Assembly: GCF_000820225.1 (NCBI RefSeq)
Contig: NZ_CDDK01000043.1
Location: forward strand, 124,001-188,000
Source: Aeromonas veronii bv. veronii
GTDB taxonomy: Bacteria > Pseudomonadota > Gammaproteobacteria > Enterobacterales > Aeromonadaceae
Reading direction: 5' to 3'
Length of the DNA stretch: 64,000 nt
Shown: positions 28,760-37,970 of the stretch, piece after piece
Numbering within the stretch: the first letter of the stretch is position 1
Layout of the letters: each line of letters begins with the position of its first letter
Notes under the pieces: model-generated
The model's database searches: none
Seen by the model: only the letters and a program-made list of their open reading frames with translations
Told to the model about the DNA's origin: nothing
Translations under genes and position numbers: made by a program

Positions 28760-28770
28760 GACGAGCCACC

Positions 28771-29808
28771 ATGCGTATTTCCAGTATCGAGTGCGGGCGG
28801 GTACTGGCTATTCTGGCCGTGATGACCATTCACGTATCCCCCTTCGCCAATCCGTTCAATCCCGCCCTGTGGGGAAGTGGATCCTGGCTCTGGCTGAGCG
28901 GCACCATCAACCAGTTATGCCGCTTTGCCGTGCCGCTGTTTTTCCTCTGTGCCGGTTATTTTCTGCAGCCGAGACTGAGTCGCGAGGCGCCGCTGACCGT
29001 GGCCTGGCGCTACTGCCGCCCCTTGCTGCTGCTCTGGCTGGTGTGGAGTCTGGTCTACCTGCTGGTGCCGTTCAATCCACTGGATGCCGTGCAGCAAGGC
29101 TATCTGGCCTCCCTGCGCGGGCAGTGGCAATTCCAGCTCGGCGACCCCCTCAATGGCTGGCTGGTGGGCGGCATGATCCACCTCTGGTTCCTGCCTGCCC
29201 TGATCATGGCGGTGGCCCTGCTGGCACTCTGTTACCGGCTTGGCAGACCATCGCTCGCCATCTGGCTGGGTCTTGGCCTCTACTTGCTGGCGCTGCTGGG
29301 GGGCTCCTATGCCAAGCCGCTGCTGGGTGCCGAGTGGCCACTGCTCACCCGTAACGGCCCCTTCTTCTCCCTGCTGTTTGTGGCGCTTGGTGCCCTGCTG
29401 CGCCAGCGTCAGTGGCAACCCGATGCCCGCACCGGCTGGCAACTGCTGCTGGTGGGCGTGGCGCTCTATGGCTGTGAAGCCTGGGCGCTGCAGCACTTCG
29501 CCGGGGTGCCACTCACCCGCCACGACTTCCTGCTCGGTTCCCTTCCCTGGACTATCGGCCTGTTTGGCCTGCTGCTGGCCAACCCCGAGTGGGGCAAGGG
29601 CAGCTGGCTTGAACGTCAGGCCCCCAAAGTGCTCGGGATCTACTGCCTGCACATGATGCTGGTGGTCTGGCTCTTCGTGTTCGGCCCGCAGGGCGCATCC
29701 ATCCTGTGGGAGATCGCCAAGGTGCCGCTGCTGCTGGGATCATCTCTGCTGGCCTATCGCCTGATGGCGGCCCTGCCACTCGCCCATCGACTGCTGCGTA
29801 CCCACTGA
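28771..29808 (+). CDS. Acyltransferase_3 family membrane O-acyltransferase
   Basis: A 345-residue inner-membrane protein with about ten membrane segments. The N-terminal RISSIECGRVLAILAVMTIHVSPF carries the conserved His of acyltransferase-3 proteins, and FAVPLFFLCAGYFLQ and MIHLWFLPALI are also typical. Members O-acetylate surface or periplasmic glycans (e.g. WecH for enterobacterial common antigen); no glycan gene is nearby, so the acceptor is unknown. Confidence 0.87.
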   Translation: MRISSIECGRVLAILAVMTIHVSPFANPFNPALWGSGSWLWLSGTINQLCRFAVPLFFLCAGYFLQPRLSREAPLTVAWRYCRPLLLLWLVWSLVYLLVPFNPLDAVQQGYLASLRGQWQFQLGDPLNGWLVGGMIHLWFLPALIMAVALLALCYRLGRPSLAIWLGLGLYLLALLGGSYAKPLLGAEWPLLTRNGPFFSLLFVALGALLRQRQWQPDARTGWQLLLVGVALYGCEAWALQHFAGVPLTRHDFLLGSLPWTIGLFGLLLANPEWGKGSWLERQAPKVLGIYCLHMMLVVWLFVFGPQGASILWEIAKVPLLLGSSLLAYRLMAALPLAHRLLRTH

Positions 29809-29815
29809 ACCCTCC

Positions 29816-29850
29816 ATCCGGCCCGTCCTATCGGGCCGGATGCCTCTTCA
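29816..29850 (+). terminator. Possible terminator after the acyltransferase gene
   Basis: Strong stem ATCCGGCCCG/CGGGCCGGAT with a TCCTAT loop, followed by a T-poor then T-rich tail (GCCTCTTCACGTTTTG). Could be intrinsic or assisted. Confidence 0.6.
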
Positions 29851-29994
29851 CGTTTTGTCCCTTTCTCTTCCGCTACGCCCTTTTTCCCTTGCTTCGTTCG
29901 CGCGGTTTGCTGCAATGGCTCTGCTTTTCAGCCGAGCTCCCCCGACCGCACAACCCTCCTCCAATGCCCCTATCCATTTTCACCTTGCCAGACA

Positions 29995-30013
29995 AATGAA
30001 AATCAATATCATT
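29995..30013. promoter_or_regulatory. Fur box of the siderophore receptor gene
   Basis: AATGAAAATCAATATCATT: core TGAAAAT-C-AATATCA matches Fur consensus 12 of 14. A TATAAT lies 30 bases downstream (30043-30048) in a TAATTATAATTA palindrome. The position fits iron repression of the receptor gene that starts at 30102. Confidence 0.8.
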
Positions 30014-30101
30014 GGCATCCCGCTTTGGCGGGTCAGGCTAATTATAATTAAATCAATATGTTCGAGCCGTCAGGTCGACATCCAAAGAGTCAATATTGAA
30101 T

Positions 30102-32144
30102 ATGCAGCACCCTCACTTTCGCAGAACGCTGGTCTCGCTGGCACTGCTGGGCACCGGCTTCACTGCCCAGGCCACCGATGAAACCATGACTGTGGTTGGC
30201 AAGCGCTCCCAGCATCAGGAAGTTGCCACCGCTACCCGGACCAATACGCCAGCCAAGCTGGTGCCCCAGACCATCGACAGCGTCAAGGTCAGCGAGCTGA
30301 CCGCCTTCGGCCAACCGACGCTGAGTGAAGCCCTGAGCGGCATTCCCGGGGTCAACGCCAGCGGTGATACCCGCTTCGACGGGGTCAATATCCGCGGCTT
30401 CAGCGCCAGCAACGACTTCTATCTCGACGGATTCCGCGACGACATGCAGTACACCCGGGATCTCGGCAACATCGAGCGGGTGGAAGTGCTCAAGGGCCCG
30501 GCTGCCGTGCTCTACGGCCGCGGTAGCACGGGGGGCATCGTCAACCGGGTCAGCAAGAAGCCGCAAAAAGGGCAGGAGTCCAGCGTCACCGCCCGGGTCG
30601 GCAGCTTTGACAGTCAGCGACTGGCCGCCGACCTCAATGGTGAGGCGAGTGAGCAGGTGCAACTGCGCCTCAACATGGCGCAAGAGGACAAAGATAGCTT
30701 CCGCAACGGCGTGAAGAGCAAGCGCACCCTGCTGGCGCCTTCCGCCAACTGGGAGATCAGCGACAACCTAAACTGGCTGGTACAGTACGAGCGCAACGAA
30801 CATGACCGCACCCCGGATCGCGGCATTCCCGGGGTCAATGGCCGTCCGGCCGATGTGCCGCGAGAGTATGTCTACAGCGATACCAGCCGCGACTTCATCG
30901 ATGACGTGGCGCAATCCACCCGCTCCCGCCTCTCCTGGGATATCAACGATCAGTGGCAGTTGCGCCAGCAGCTCGGTTACTCCACCCTCGACAGCCAGTT
31001 TGACAACACCTATGTCACCAGCGTCAAAGGGGATAAGGTGACCCGCTCCCGCTGGCAGCAGGATCTGAAAGCGAAGAACCTGATCAGCAACACCGAGGCC
31101 GAGGGTCTGTTCCAGACCGGCCCGGTGGAACATCGCCTGCTGGCCGGCTTCGAGCAGAACTGGCAGGAGCGCACACCCAAGCTCTACCAGAACGCCACCG
31201 CCATCCCGTCCGGCAACCTCTACGACCCGGGCTCACTGCCTACCTACAATGGCGCCATGAAGCTCTCCAGCGACGCCAAACACAAGGTGCGCGGCAATGG
31301 CCTCTATCTGCAGGATCAGCTCAGCCTGGGTGACTGGCATCTGGTGGGCGGGCTGCGCCGTGACGACTTCACCGTCACCAGTCGCCGCTACGACCTCAAC
31401 AAGGAGGAAAGCGTCTCGGTCAACAGCCTGAGCCCGCGCCTCGGTCTGGTGTGGAATCCCCTCGAGGATCACGCCTTCTACACCTCCTACAGCAAGACCT
31501 TCACTCCGGTGGGCGGCGAACTGATCGGCATCACCCCGGGCGACAAAAACAACGGGCTGGAACCCCAGCACACCCGCCTCTACGAAGGTGGCGTGAAGAG
31601 TGACTGGCTGAACGGCAAGCTGGCGACCACTCTCTCCCTCTATCGACTGGAGATGTACAACAAGCGCACCAAGGATCCGCTGGATCCCACCAAGGTGATC
31701 CTCACCGGCCTGCAGCGCACCGAGGGTGTCGAGCTGAGCGCCCGCGCCGAGCTGACCGACGAGATCTACCTGCGTGGTGGCTTCGCCATTCAGGATGCGG
31801 AGCAGGTCAAGGCGGATACGGATCTGCAGGGCAAGCGCCCGATGAACGTCTCCCGTCAGAATGGCCAGCTCTATCTCGGCTACAAGAGTGGCGAGCAGGG
31901 CTGGTTCGGCGAAACCGGCGTGACGGCAGTGGGCGATCGCTTTGCCGACAACGCCAACACCACCACTCTGCCCGGTTACGCTCGCTTCGATGCGCGCGCC
32001 GGTTATCGCTGGCAGCAGTGGGAAGCCGAGCTGAGCGCCGAAAACCTGACCGACCACGAGTACTTTGTCAGCGCCACCAGTGCCACCCAGATCATGCCGG
32101 GTACGCCCCGTCAGCTGAGCCTGACCGGAACCTACCGCTTCTGA
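30102..32144 (+). CDS. TonB-dependent siderophore receptor
   Basis: A 680-residue outer-membrane receptor. Signal peptide (about 27 residues, ending TAQA), TonB box DETMTVVGKR, a plug domain (SEALSGIPGVNASGDTRFDG, NIRGFSASNDFYLDGFRDD, GPAAVLYGRGSTGGIVNRVSKKP), then a 22-strand barrel ending GTYRF. It belongs to the Fiu/FhuE-like TonB-siderophor group; ligand not readable. An in-frame TTG at 30096 is closer to the AAAGAG sequence, so two extra residues are possible. The Fur box upstream implies iron repression. Confidence 0.93.
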   Translation: MQHPHFRRTLVSLALLGTGFTAQATDETMTVVGKRSQHQEVATATRTNTPAKLVPQTIDSVKVSELTAFGQPTLSEALSGIPGVNASGDTRFDGVNIRGFSASNDFYLDGFRDDMQYTRDLGNIERVEVLKGPAAVLYGRGSTGGIVNRVSKKPQKGQESSVTARVGSFDSQRLAADLNGEASEQVQLRLNMAQEDKDSFRNGVKSKRTLLAPSANWEISDNLNWLVQYERNEHDRTPDRGIPGVNGRPADVPREYVYSDTSRDFIDDVAQSTRSRLSWDINDQWQLRQQLGYSTLDSQFDNTYVTSVKGDKVTRSRWQQDLKAKNLISNTEAEGLFQTGPVEHRLLAGFEQNWQERTPKLYQNATAIPSGNLYDPGSLPTYNGAMKLSSDAKHKVRGNGLYLQDQLSLGDWHLVGGLRRDDFTVTSRRYDLNKEESVSVNSLSPRLGLVWNPLEDHAFYTSYSKTFTPVGGELIGITPGDKNNGLEPQHTRLYEGGVKSDWLNGKLATTLSLYRLEMYNKRTKDPLDPTKVILTGLQRTEGVELSARAELTDEIYLRGGFAIQDAEQVKADTDLQGKRPMNVSRQNGQLYLGYKSGEQGWFGETGVTAVGDRFADNANTTTLPGYARFDARAGYRWQQWEAELSAENLTDHEYFVSATSATQIMPGTPRQLSLTGTYRF

Positions 32145-32164
32145 TCTCTGTGACAACCACCCCG

Positions 32165-32194
32165 ACTGGCCAGCCCTTGCTGGCCAGTTTTTTT
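32165..32194 (+). terminator. Terminator after the siderophore receptor gene
   Basis: Stem ACTGGCCAG/CTGGCCAGT with a CCCTTG loop and T7. It overlaps the start of the gap before the PepSY gene, so that gene may depend on read-through or its own promoter. Confidence 0.88.
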
Positions 32195-32208
32195 ATGAAG
32201 CAACCACG

Positions 32209-32832
32209 ATGAAACGCAGAAGAGTTCCCCTTCACAACAACAAATGGGTACGCCGCCTCCATGCCTGGGCCGGTTTTTTTACCCTCGCCCTGATGCTGAT
32301 GTACGGCATCACCGGTCTCTGGCTGCAACACCGTGCCGTGTTGCCCATCCCCGGCCCCCACACCGACAAATCGAGTGAAGAGATAGTGCTCAAGGCGCCG
32401 CTCGCCAGCCCGGAGCAGCTGAAAATCCTGCTGCAACAGCGCTATCCCGATACCTTTGCCGACGGGCGAACCATGATCACCCCGGCCCAGACCCTGCCCA
32501 CCCCGAACGGCCCGCTCACCCTGCCCGCCAAGTGGGAAATGCGCGGCGTTACCCTCAGCCAGAGCGTGGCCGCCAGCTATGTTGAGGGTACCCTGCTGGT
32601 ACGTACCGATCTGCAACTGGCCAACTTTGCCGCCAGCCTCAACCGGCTGCACCGCGGCATGGGTACCGGCCTCGGCTGGCAGCTGTTTGGCGATATCGCC
32701 GCCCTGGCCCTGTTGCTGCTCGCCCTCACCAGCCTGTTTATGTGGACCAAGCTGCACGGCACACCCAGAGCCATCATCGCGCTGACACTCGCTGGCAGCC
32801 TCGGTACCCTGCTGTTTGCCCTGCTGGGATAG
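32209..32832 (+). CDS. PepSY-associated membrane protein
   Basis: A 207-residue protein with three membrane segments (about 19-39, 157-177, 187-205) and HAWAGFFTLALMLMYGITGLWLQHR at the N-terminus, as in PepSY-TM proteins that sit beside siderophore receptors. Conserved His residues in the first and later helices (H18, H36, H145) suggest heme ligation as in ferric reductases, but this is inference. It follows the siderophore receptor by 64 bases. Confidence 0.82.
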   Translation: MKRRRVPLHNNKWVRRLHAWAGFFTLALMLMYGITGLWLQHRAVLPIPGPHTDKSSEEIVLKAPLASPEQLKILLQQRYPDTFADGRTMITPAQTLPTPNGPLTLPAKWEMRGVTLSQSVAASYVEGTLLVRTDLQLANFAASLNRLHRGMGTGLGWQLFGDIAALALLLLALTSLFMWTKLHGTPRAIIALTLAGSLGTLLFALLG

Positions 32833-32888
32833 CACGGCAACCATGTTCTGATGCAGCAAGGTTTGGAAAAAACCGCAATAGAAACAGA

Positions 32889-32913
32889 CCGCTGGCGGTG
32901 ATGCCGTCAGCGG
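32889..32913 (+). other. Hairpin after the PepSY gene
   Basis: CCGCTG-CGG pairs with CCG-CAGCGG with single-base bulges. There is no U-tract on the plus strand; on the minus strand a TTTTTT lies about 20 bases on. The remaining 32914-33021 stretch is purine-rich with no gene seen. Confidence 0.35.
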
Positions 32914-33021
32914 CTATATCAAGAAAAGGAAATAACGGAGAGCGGGAAAAGAGAAGGGATACCAAGAGGTAACGGGAAGTACTGCCAGCTCAATAGTAAC
33001 GCTCCAATGTGCAGGAACGCC

Positions 33022-33057
33022 AAAAAACAAAAGGCCATCATTGCTGATGGCCTTTTG
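33022..33057 (-). terminator. Terminator of the tRNA-Leu transcript
   Basis: In minus-strand sense: AAAAGGCCATCA-GCAA-TGATGGCCTTTT then GTTTTTTG. It starts about 13 bases after the tRNA 3' end. Confidence 0.88.
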
Positions 33058-33069
33058 TCATGAATTTGA

Positions 33070-33155
33070 TGGTGCCCGGGGTCGGACTCGAACCGACACG
33101 GTTATTCACCGGCGGATTTTGAATCCGCTGCGTCTACCGATTTCGCCACCCGGGC
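33070..33155 (-). tRNA. leuX: tRNA-Leu (anticodon CAA)
   Basis: An 86-base class II tRNA with encoded CCA. Acceptor stem GCCCGGG/CCCGGGC, D-arm with AATCGGTAGACG, anticodon stem GCGGA/TCCGC around loop TTCAAAA (anticodon CAA), long variable arm CGGTGAATAACCG and T-loop GTTCGAGTC. It reads UUG codons. No integrase or repeat of its 3' end is visible in the window, so the site is not occupied by an island here. Confidence 0.97.
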
Positions 33156-33298
33156 AACTGCGAGGGATTATACGAATGGCGCGATGCCATGCAAGGTGTT
33201 TTTCGATTGAACACTCCCGTTTGTTCATTTATTCAACGTCTTGCCGATGCGGGGCCAGTTACATAGAATGCCGCCATCATCTTAATGGAATAAAAACG

Positions 33299-33832
33299 AT
33301 GGCCAAGCCTAAAAAAGTCCAACAAAAATCCCCCTCTCCCGCCACTCAGCCATACCCGTCAGCGGGTCTGCTGCGTCGCCTCGGCGCCCTGATCTATGAT
33401 GCGCTGGTGGTGACTTCGCTGCTGATCATCGCCGGCTTTATCGGCATGGGTGTCGCCAAGCTGTTGCTGGTCACCGGCATGGCCAGCGTACCGGCGGGTG
33501 AAGATACCGTCTGGTTGCTGACCCGCCACCACCTGAGCCTGATCTACACCCTGTGGCTCGCCTTCGTCATCTGTGGTTTCTACGCCTGGTTCTGGACCCG
33601 CGCTGGCCAGACCGTCGGCATGCGCGCCTGGCGGCTGCGCATTCAGAACGAAGATGGCAGCCACATCCGCGTTACCCAGGCGCTGATCCGTCTCGCCACT
33701 GCCGCCTTTGGTCTGGGCAACCTGATGTGCCTGTTCAACCGCCAGCGCCCGCGGGCGTTTCAGGATATCTGGGCCGAGTGCGAAGTGATCGTGCTGAGCA
33801 AAGAGGCAAATCTGGAATTGTTGAACAAGTAA
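33299..33832 (+). CDS. RDD-family membrane protein
   Basis: A 177-residue protein with a basic N-terminal tail (MAKPKKVQQKS) and about three membrane segments. The RDD pattern is visible: LLRRLGALIYDALVV (Arg and Asp) and TRAGQTVGMRAWRLRI. RDD proteins include Na+/H+ antiporter-like proteins but most are uncharacterised. A longer open frame runs back across the tRNA gene, so the ATG at 33299 is the only sensible start. Confidence 0.88.
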   Translation: MAKPKKVQQKSPSPATQPYPSAGLLRRLGALIYDALVVTSLLIIAGFIGMGVAKLLLVTGMASVPAGEDTVWLLTRHHLSLIYTLWLAFVICGFYAWFWTRAGQTVGMRAWRLRIQNEDGSHIRVTQALIRLATAAFGLGNLMCLFNRQRPRAFQDIWAECEVIVLSKEANLELLNK

Positions 33833-33853
33833 TCCCGGATCAATGCAATAACG

Positions 33854-33882
33854 AAAGAGGGCACCAACAGGTGCCCTCTTTG
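33854..33882 (+). terminator. Terminator between the RDD gene and lptG
   Basis: Stem AAAGAGGGCACC/GGTGCCCTCTTT with an AACA loop; A- and T-rich flanks allow it to work for both converging genes. Confidence 0.8.
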
Positions 33883-33906
33883 CATTTCCTCATAACCTCG
33901 TGCGGA

Positions 33907-34977
33907 TTACTGCTTGCGGCTGAGGATGTAGAAGGAGATACCGCCAAACAGCAGGCTGGGCGCGATAGCCGCCAGAATGGGCGGTACCGCATAGACCAGA
34001 CTGATGGGGCCAAACACCCGATCACTCACGTAGACGGCGAAGCCGGTCATGATCCCCATCAGCATCCGAGCCCCCATGCTCACCGAGCGTAGCGGGCCAA
34101 AGATGAAGGAGGAGGCCAGCAGGATCATCGCCACCACCGAGAGCGGTGACAGCAGTTTGCGCCACATCTCCAGCTTGTAGCGACCGGCATCCTGCTTGTT
34201 GGCATCGAGATAGCCGATGTAGTCGAGCAGACCGGAGACCGAGAGGTTCTCGGGGTCGATACTCACCACCCCCAGCTGCTTGGGCGTCAGCTCCGAGCTC
34301 CACTCCATCTTGTCATGCTGTTCGCTGCGGATCTGCGCCGGGTCGTCGAAGCGGGTAACCTGGGTCTGCTTGAGCAGCCAGTGGTGACGCTCGAACACCC
34401 CCTCCTGCGCCTGCACCACGTCGATCAGCTTGCGCTCGGGGGTGAAGCGATAGAGGGTGATGCCGGTGAGGGCGCCATCGTTACGCACCCCGTTGATATT
34501 GACGAAGTTGTTGCCATCGCGAGCCCACACCCCGTAGGCGGAAACAGTCAGACGACCTTCGGAGAGCGCGCCCGCCTTGATGTCATCTGCCATCCGCTTG
34601 GCGATGGGGGCCACATATTCCCCCATCAACCCCACCATGATCATCAGCGGGATCGCCGTCTTGAGCGCAGCCATCACGATACTGATCTTGGAGCGACCCG
34701 CCGCCTGCATCACCACCAGCTCGGAGCTGGTCGCCAGCTGACCCAGACCAATCAGGCCACCCAGCAACGCGGCCAGCGGGAAGAAGAGCACCGCCTCCTT
34801 GGGCATGGAGAGCAGCACATAGTAGAGGGCATTGATCATGTCGTAGTTGCCGTCACCGACCGACTTGAGCTGCTCCACATATTTGATGAGCCCCGCCAGA
34901 CCAACCAGCGTGATTTCACACAGCAGGATCGACATAAAGATGACCCTACCGATATATCTATCGAGAATGCCAAACAT
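33907..34977 (-). CDS. lptG: LptG, LPS export permease subunit
   Basis: A 356-residue inner-membrane subunit of the LptB2FG ABC exporter that extracts LPS from the inner membrane. Six membrane segments, three before and three after a periplasmic beta-jellyroll (residues about 130-265, with YGVWARDGNNFVNINGVR). The coupling region KEAVLFFPLAALLGGLIGLGQLATSSEL is typical. Lies 25 bases after lptF on the same strand. Confidence 0.96.
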   Translation of the reverse strand: MFGILDRYIGRVIFMSILLCEITLVGLAGLIKYVEQLKSVGDGNYDMINALYYVLLSMPKEAVLFFPLAALLGGLIGLGQLATSSELVVMQAAGRSKISIVMAALKTAIPLMIMVGLMGEYVAPIAKRMADDIKAGALSEGRLTVSAYGVWARDGNNFVNINGVRNDGALTGITLYRFTPERKLIDVVQAQEGVFERHHWLLKQTQVTRFDDPAQIRSEQHDKMEWSSELTPKQLGVVSIDPENLSVSGLLDYIGYLDANKQDAGRYKLEMWRKLLSPLSVVAMILLASSFIFGPLRSVSMGARMLMGIMTGFAVYVSDRVFGPISLVYAVPPILAAIAPSLLFGGISFYILSRKQ

Positions 34978-35002
34978 CAGCAGAAGTTCCTATGTTGCAG
35001 CA

Positions 35003-36121
35003 TCATGCTGATTTTCTGTTGAAATAGCGCCCTTTCACCCCGTTCCACCAGCTGGTGCCCTGCAGATTGAGGGGCAGGCCGATAAACAGCAGGTAACCGA
35101 GCGGCACCAGGAACATCCCCGGCCAGTAGGGCAGCCGACCGCTGTCGATGGCCGAACGGGCGGCGCTGAGCAGCAGGAAGTAGGAGAGATAGAGCATGAT
35201 GGCCGGCAACAGCTTGGCGTAGCGCCCCTGACGGGGGTTGACCCGCGCCAGCGGTACCACCAGCAGGGTGAGCACCGGAATGGAGAGGGGCAGCGAGATA
35301 CGCCACTGCAATTCCGCCATCATGGCGTTGTCCTGGGTACCGAACAGTTCCATGGTCGGCTTGGCCGCCGCCTTGCGGTTGGAACGCTCCATCTCTTGCT
35401 GGCGGATCACCAGACCATATTCGCGAAAATCGGAGATCTGGAACTGCTTGCCGGAGAAGTTCCCTTCGTAGCGGGAACCATCCATCAGGGTCAGCCACTG
35501 CAGACCGTTCTCGTCGACCGTCACCACCCCTTCGGTCGCCACTACCACCGAGGGAGGATTGTTCCCCTCCGCCCGCTGCAGTACGAAGATCTTTTGCAGT
35601 TTTGAGCCGTTGTCGTTCAAATCCTGGATATAGGCAACCAGACGCCCCTTATCGAGATCCATAAAGCGGCCCGCCTGCAGGAAGGAAATACCCGGGTCCG
35701 CCTTGAACTCGTCGATCACCTGATACTCGCGCTCCTTGGCTTGCGGGGCGATCCAGCCGGTGTTGAACGCCGCGACCACCGCCGTCAGCAAGGCCAGCAA
35801 CATGGCGCTGCGCATCACGAAACGGTGGCTGAAGCCGACCGCATGCATCACCGTCATCTCGCTTTCGGCGTAGAGGCGACCATGGGCAAACAAAATGGCT
35901 AAAAAGAGGCTGATAGGCAGCATCAACAGCGCCATATTGGGCAAGTTGAGCAGCAGCAGGGTGGAGACCAGACGTGTCGGCACCTCGCCATCGGCGGCGT
36001 CACCGATGATCTTGATAAATTGTTGGCTGACAAAGATAAGCAGCAATACGAATAACACTGCCAGCTGGGTTTTCAGGGTTTCCCTGAACAAATATCGGAA
36101 AACGATCACAGTCATTCCCAA
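35003..36121 (-). CDS. lptF: LptF, LPS export permease subunit
   Basis: A 372-residue partner of LptG in the LptB2FG complex, with the same topology: first helix IVFRYLFRETLKTQLAVLFVLLLIF, coupling segment LPISLFLAILFAHGRLYAESEM, periplasmic jellyroll (about 130-265) and three C-terminal helices. An alternative start two residues later (36115) is possible. Divergent from pepA, as in E. coli and Vibrio. Confidence 0.96.
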   Translation of the reverse strand: MGMTVIVFRYLFRETLKTQLAVLFVLLLIFVSQQFIKIIGDAADGEVPTRLVSTLLLLNLPNMALLMLPISLFLAILFAHGRLYAESEMTVMHAVGFSHRFVMRSAMLLALLTAVVAAFNTGWIAPQAKEREYQVIDEFKADPGISFLQAGRFMDLDKGRLVAYIQDLNDNGSKLQKIFVLQRAEGNNPPSVVVATEGVVTVDENGLQWLTLMDGSRYEGNFSGKQFQISDFREYGLVIRQQEMERSNRKAAAKPTMELFGTQDNAMMAELQWRISLPLSIPVLTLLVVPLARVNPRQGRYAKLLPAIMLYLSYFLLLSAARSAIDSGRLPYWPGMFLVPLGYLLFIGLPLNLQGTSWWNGVKGRYFNRKSA

Positions 36122-36287
36122 GTAAACTTGTGTTTTTAGTCGAATGCCTGAAAAATAGGGCCGTATATTGGATTTTTACCAGTTTGAACTGCGGAGCCTG
36201 TGGCTGTTCGCTCCGCCTCTGATACCCCAACAAGCACCGCATTATTCAATAAAAGGTGCCTTTTGTCTTTAGGATGTAGGAGATTCC

Positions 36288-37796
36288 ATGGAGTTCAGTG
36301 TAAAGAGTGGCAGTCCAGAGAAGCAACGGAGCGCCTGCGTCGTAGTCGGCGTATTTGAGCCTCGTCGCCTCTCTCCGGTTGCCGAACAACTGGACAAGAT
36401 CAGCGATGGCTATATCAGTTCGCTGCTGCGCCGTGGCGACCTGGAAGGGAAACCAGGCCAGATGCTGCTGCTGCATCAAGTACCGGGCGTGCTCAGCGAG
36501 CGCGTACTGCTGGTCGGATGCGGCAAGGAGCGGGAACTCGACGAACGCCAGTACAAGCAGATCATCAACAAGACCATCACCACCCTGAACGAAACCGGCT
36601 CCATGGAAGCGGTCTGCTTCCTCACCGAGCTGCACGTCAAGGGTCGGGATACCTATTGGAAGGTGCGCCAGGCGGTAGAAACCACCAAGGCGGGCCTCTA
36701 CAGCTTCGATCAGTTCAAAACCAACAAGGCCGAGCCACGTCGCCCGCTGCGCAAGCTGGTATTCAACGTGCCGACGCGTCGGGAACTGACCATTGGTGAA
36801 AAAGCCATCGCTCACGGTCTGGCCGTGGCCAAGGGTGTGCGGGTCTGCCGCGACGTGGCGAACATGCCGCCCAATGTCTGCAACCCGGCCTATCTGGCCT
36901 CCCAGGCCCGTCGTCTGGCCGATGCCTACGACAACATCACCACCAAGGTGGTGGGCGAGCAGGAGATGGCCGAACTCGGCATGAACTCCTATCTGGCGGT
37001 GGCCCGCGGCTCCGACAACGAAGCCATGATGGCCATCATCGAATACAAGGGTCATCCGGATGCCAAGCCCATCGTGCTGGTCGGCAAGGGGCTGACCTTT
37101 GACTCCGGCGGCATCTCCATCAAGCCTGCTGACGGCATGGACGAGATGAAGTACGACATGGGTGGCGCCGCCTCCGTGCTCGGTACCATGCATGCGCTGG
37201 CCCAGCTGCAACTGCCGATCAACGTCATCGGCGTACTGGCTGGCTGCGAAAACATGCCTGGTGGCAACGCCTATCGCCCGGGTGACATCCTCACCTCCAT
37301 GTCCGGCCAGACCATCGAAGTGCTCAACACCGATGCGGAAGGTCGTCTGGTGCTGTGTGATGCGCTGACCTATGTGGACCGCTTCGATCCGGAAACCGTG
37401 ATCGACGTGGCGACCCTGACCGGTGCCTGCGTCATCGCGCTGGGTCACCACACCTCGGGTCTGCTGGCCAACCACAACCCGCTGGCCCACGAGCTGCTCA
37501 ACGCCTCCGAGCAGGCGGGTGATCGTGCCTGGCGTCTGCCGCTGTTTGACGAGTATCAGGAACAGATCGACAGCCCGTTCGCCGACATGGCCAACATCGG
37601 CGGTCGTCCGGCCGGCACCATCACCGCAGCCGCCTTCCTGTCACGCTTCACCAAGAAGTACAACTGGGCCCACCTGGATATCGCCGGGACCGCCTGGAAG
37701 AGTGGCAAGGATAAAGGCTCCACCGGTCGTCCGGTGCCCCTGCTGACCCAGTTCCTGCTGAACCGGGCTGGCGTGGATATCGAAGAGAAAGAGTAA
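36288..37796 (+). CDS. pepA: PepA, leucyl aminopeptidase (M17)
   Basis: A 502-residue hexameric two-metal aminopeptidase; in E. coli it also binds DNA (Xer recombination at cer, carAB control). Metal and catalytic blocks are [31 protein letters not shown]-type and [14 protein letters not shown]. Arg after NTDAEG is the bicarbonate site. Ribosome site TAGGAG nine bases before the ATG. Followed by holC and valS as in most gammaproteobacteria. Confidence 0.97.
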   Translation: MEFSVKSGSPEKQRSACVVVGVFEPRRLSPVAEQLDKISDGYISSLLRRGDLEGKPGQMLLLHQVPGVLSERVLLVGCGKERELDERQYKQIINKTITTLNETGSMEAVCFLTELHVKGRDTYWKVRQAVETTKAGLYSFDQFKTNKAEPRRPLRKLVFNVPTRRELTIGEKAIAHGLAVAKGVRVCRDVANMPPNVCNPAYLASQARRLADAYDNITTKVVGEQEMAELGMNSYLAVARGSDNEAMMAIIEYKGHPDAKPIVLVGKGLTFDSGGISIKPADGMDEMKYDMGGAASVLGTMHALAQLQLPINVIGVLAGCENMPGGNAYRPGDILTSMSGQTIEVLNTDAEGRLVLCDALTYVDRFDPETVIDVATLTGACVIALGHHTSGLLANHNPLAHELLNASEQAGDRAWRLPLFDEYQEQIDSPFADMANIGGRPAGTITAAAFLSRFTKKYNWAHLDIAGTAWKSGKDKGSTGRPVPLLTQFLLNRAGVDIEEKE

Positions 37797-37851
37797 CTCT
37801 CCGGCCCCTGCCGATGACAGCATCGGAAGGGTTGGCGTTACCCTGAACCAC

Positions 37852-37880
37852 AAGGAAGAGGCCCGCCTCTTCCTTGTTTC
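37852..37880 (+). terminator. Terminator between pepA and holC
   Basis: Stem AAGGAAGAGG/CCTCTTCCTT with a four-base loop, then GTTTC. The short T-run suggests only partial termination. Confidence 0.7.
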
Positions 37881-37970
37881 ATTCTTGAATCAGTGAGCTG
37901 CGGACGGGAAACGCCCCGTCAGCCTCATGAGGCGGTCAACAGTCCGTCACCGCAAAACGGGATCAACCTG

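Noticed and set aside
33070-33155. Genomic island integrated at the tRNA-Leu gene
   Set aside because: No integrase, direct repeat of the tRNA 3' end or composition change next to it.
33041-33298. N-terminal extension of the RDD protein
   Set aside because: It would be translated through the tRNA-Leu gene region; the start at 33299 is better.
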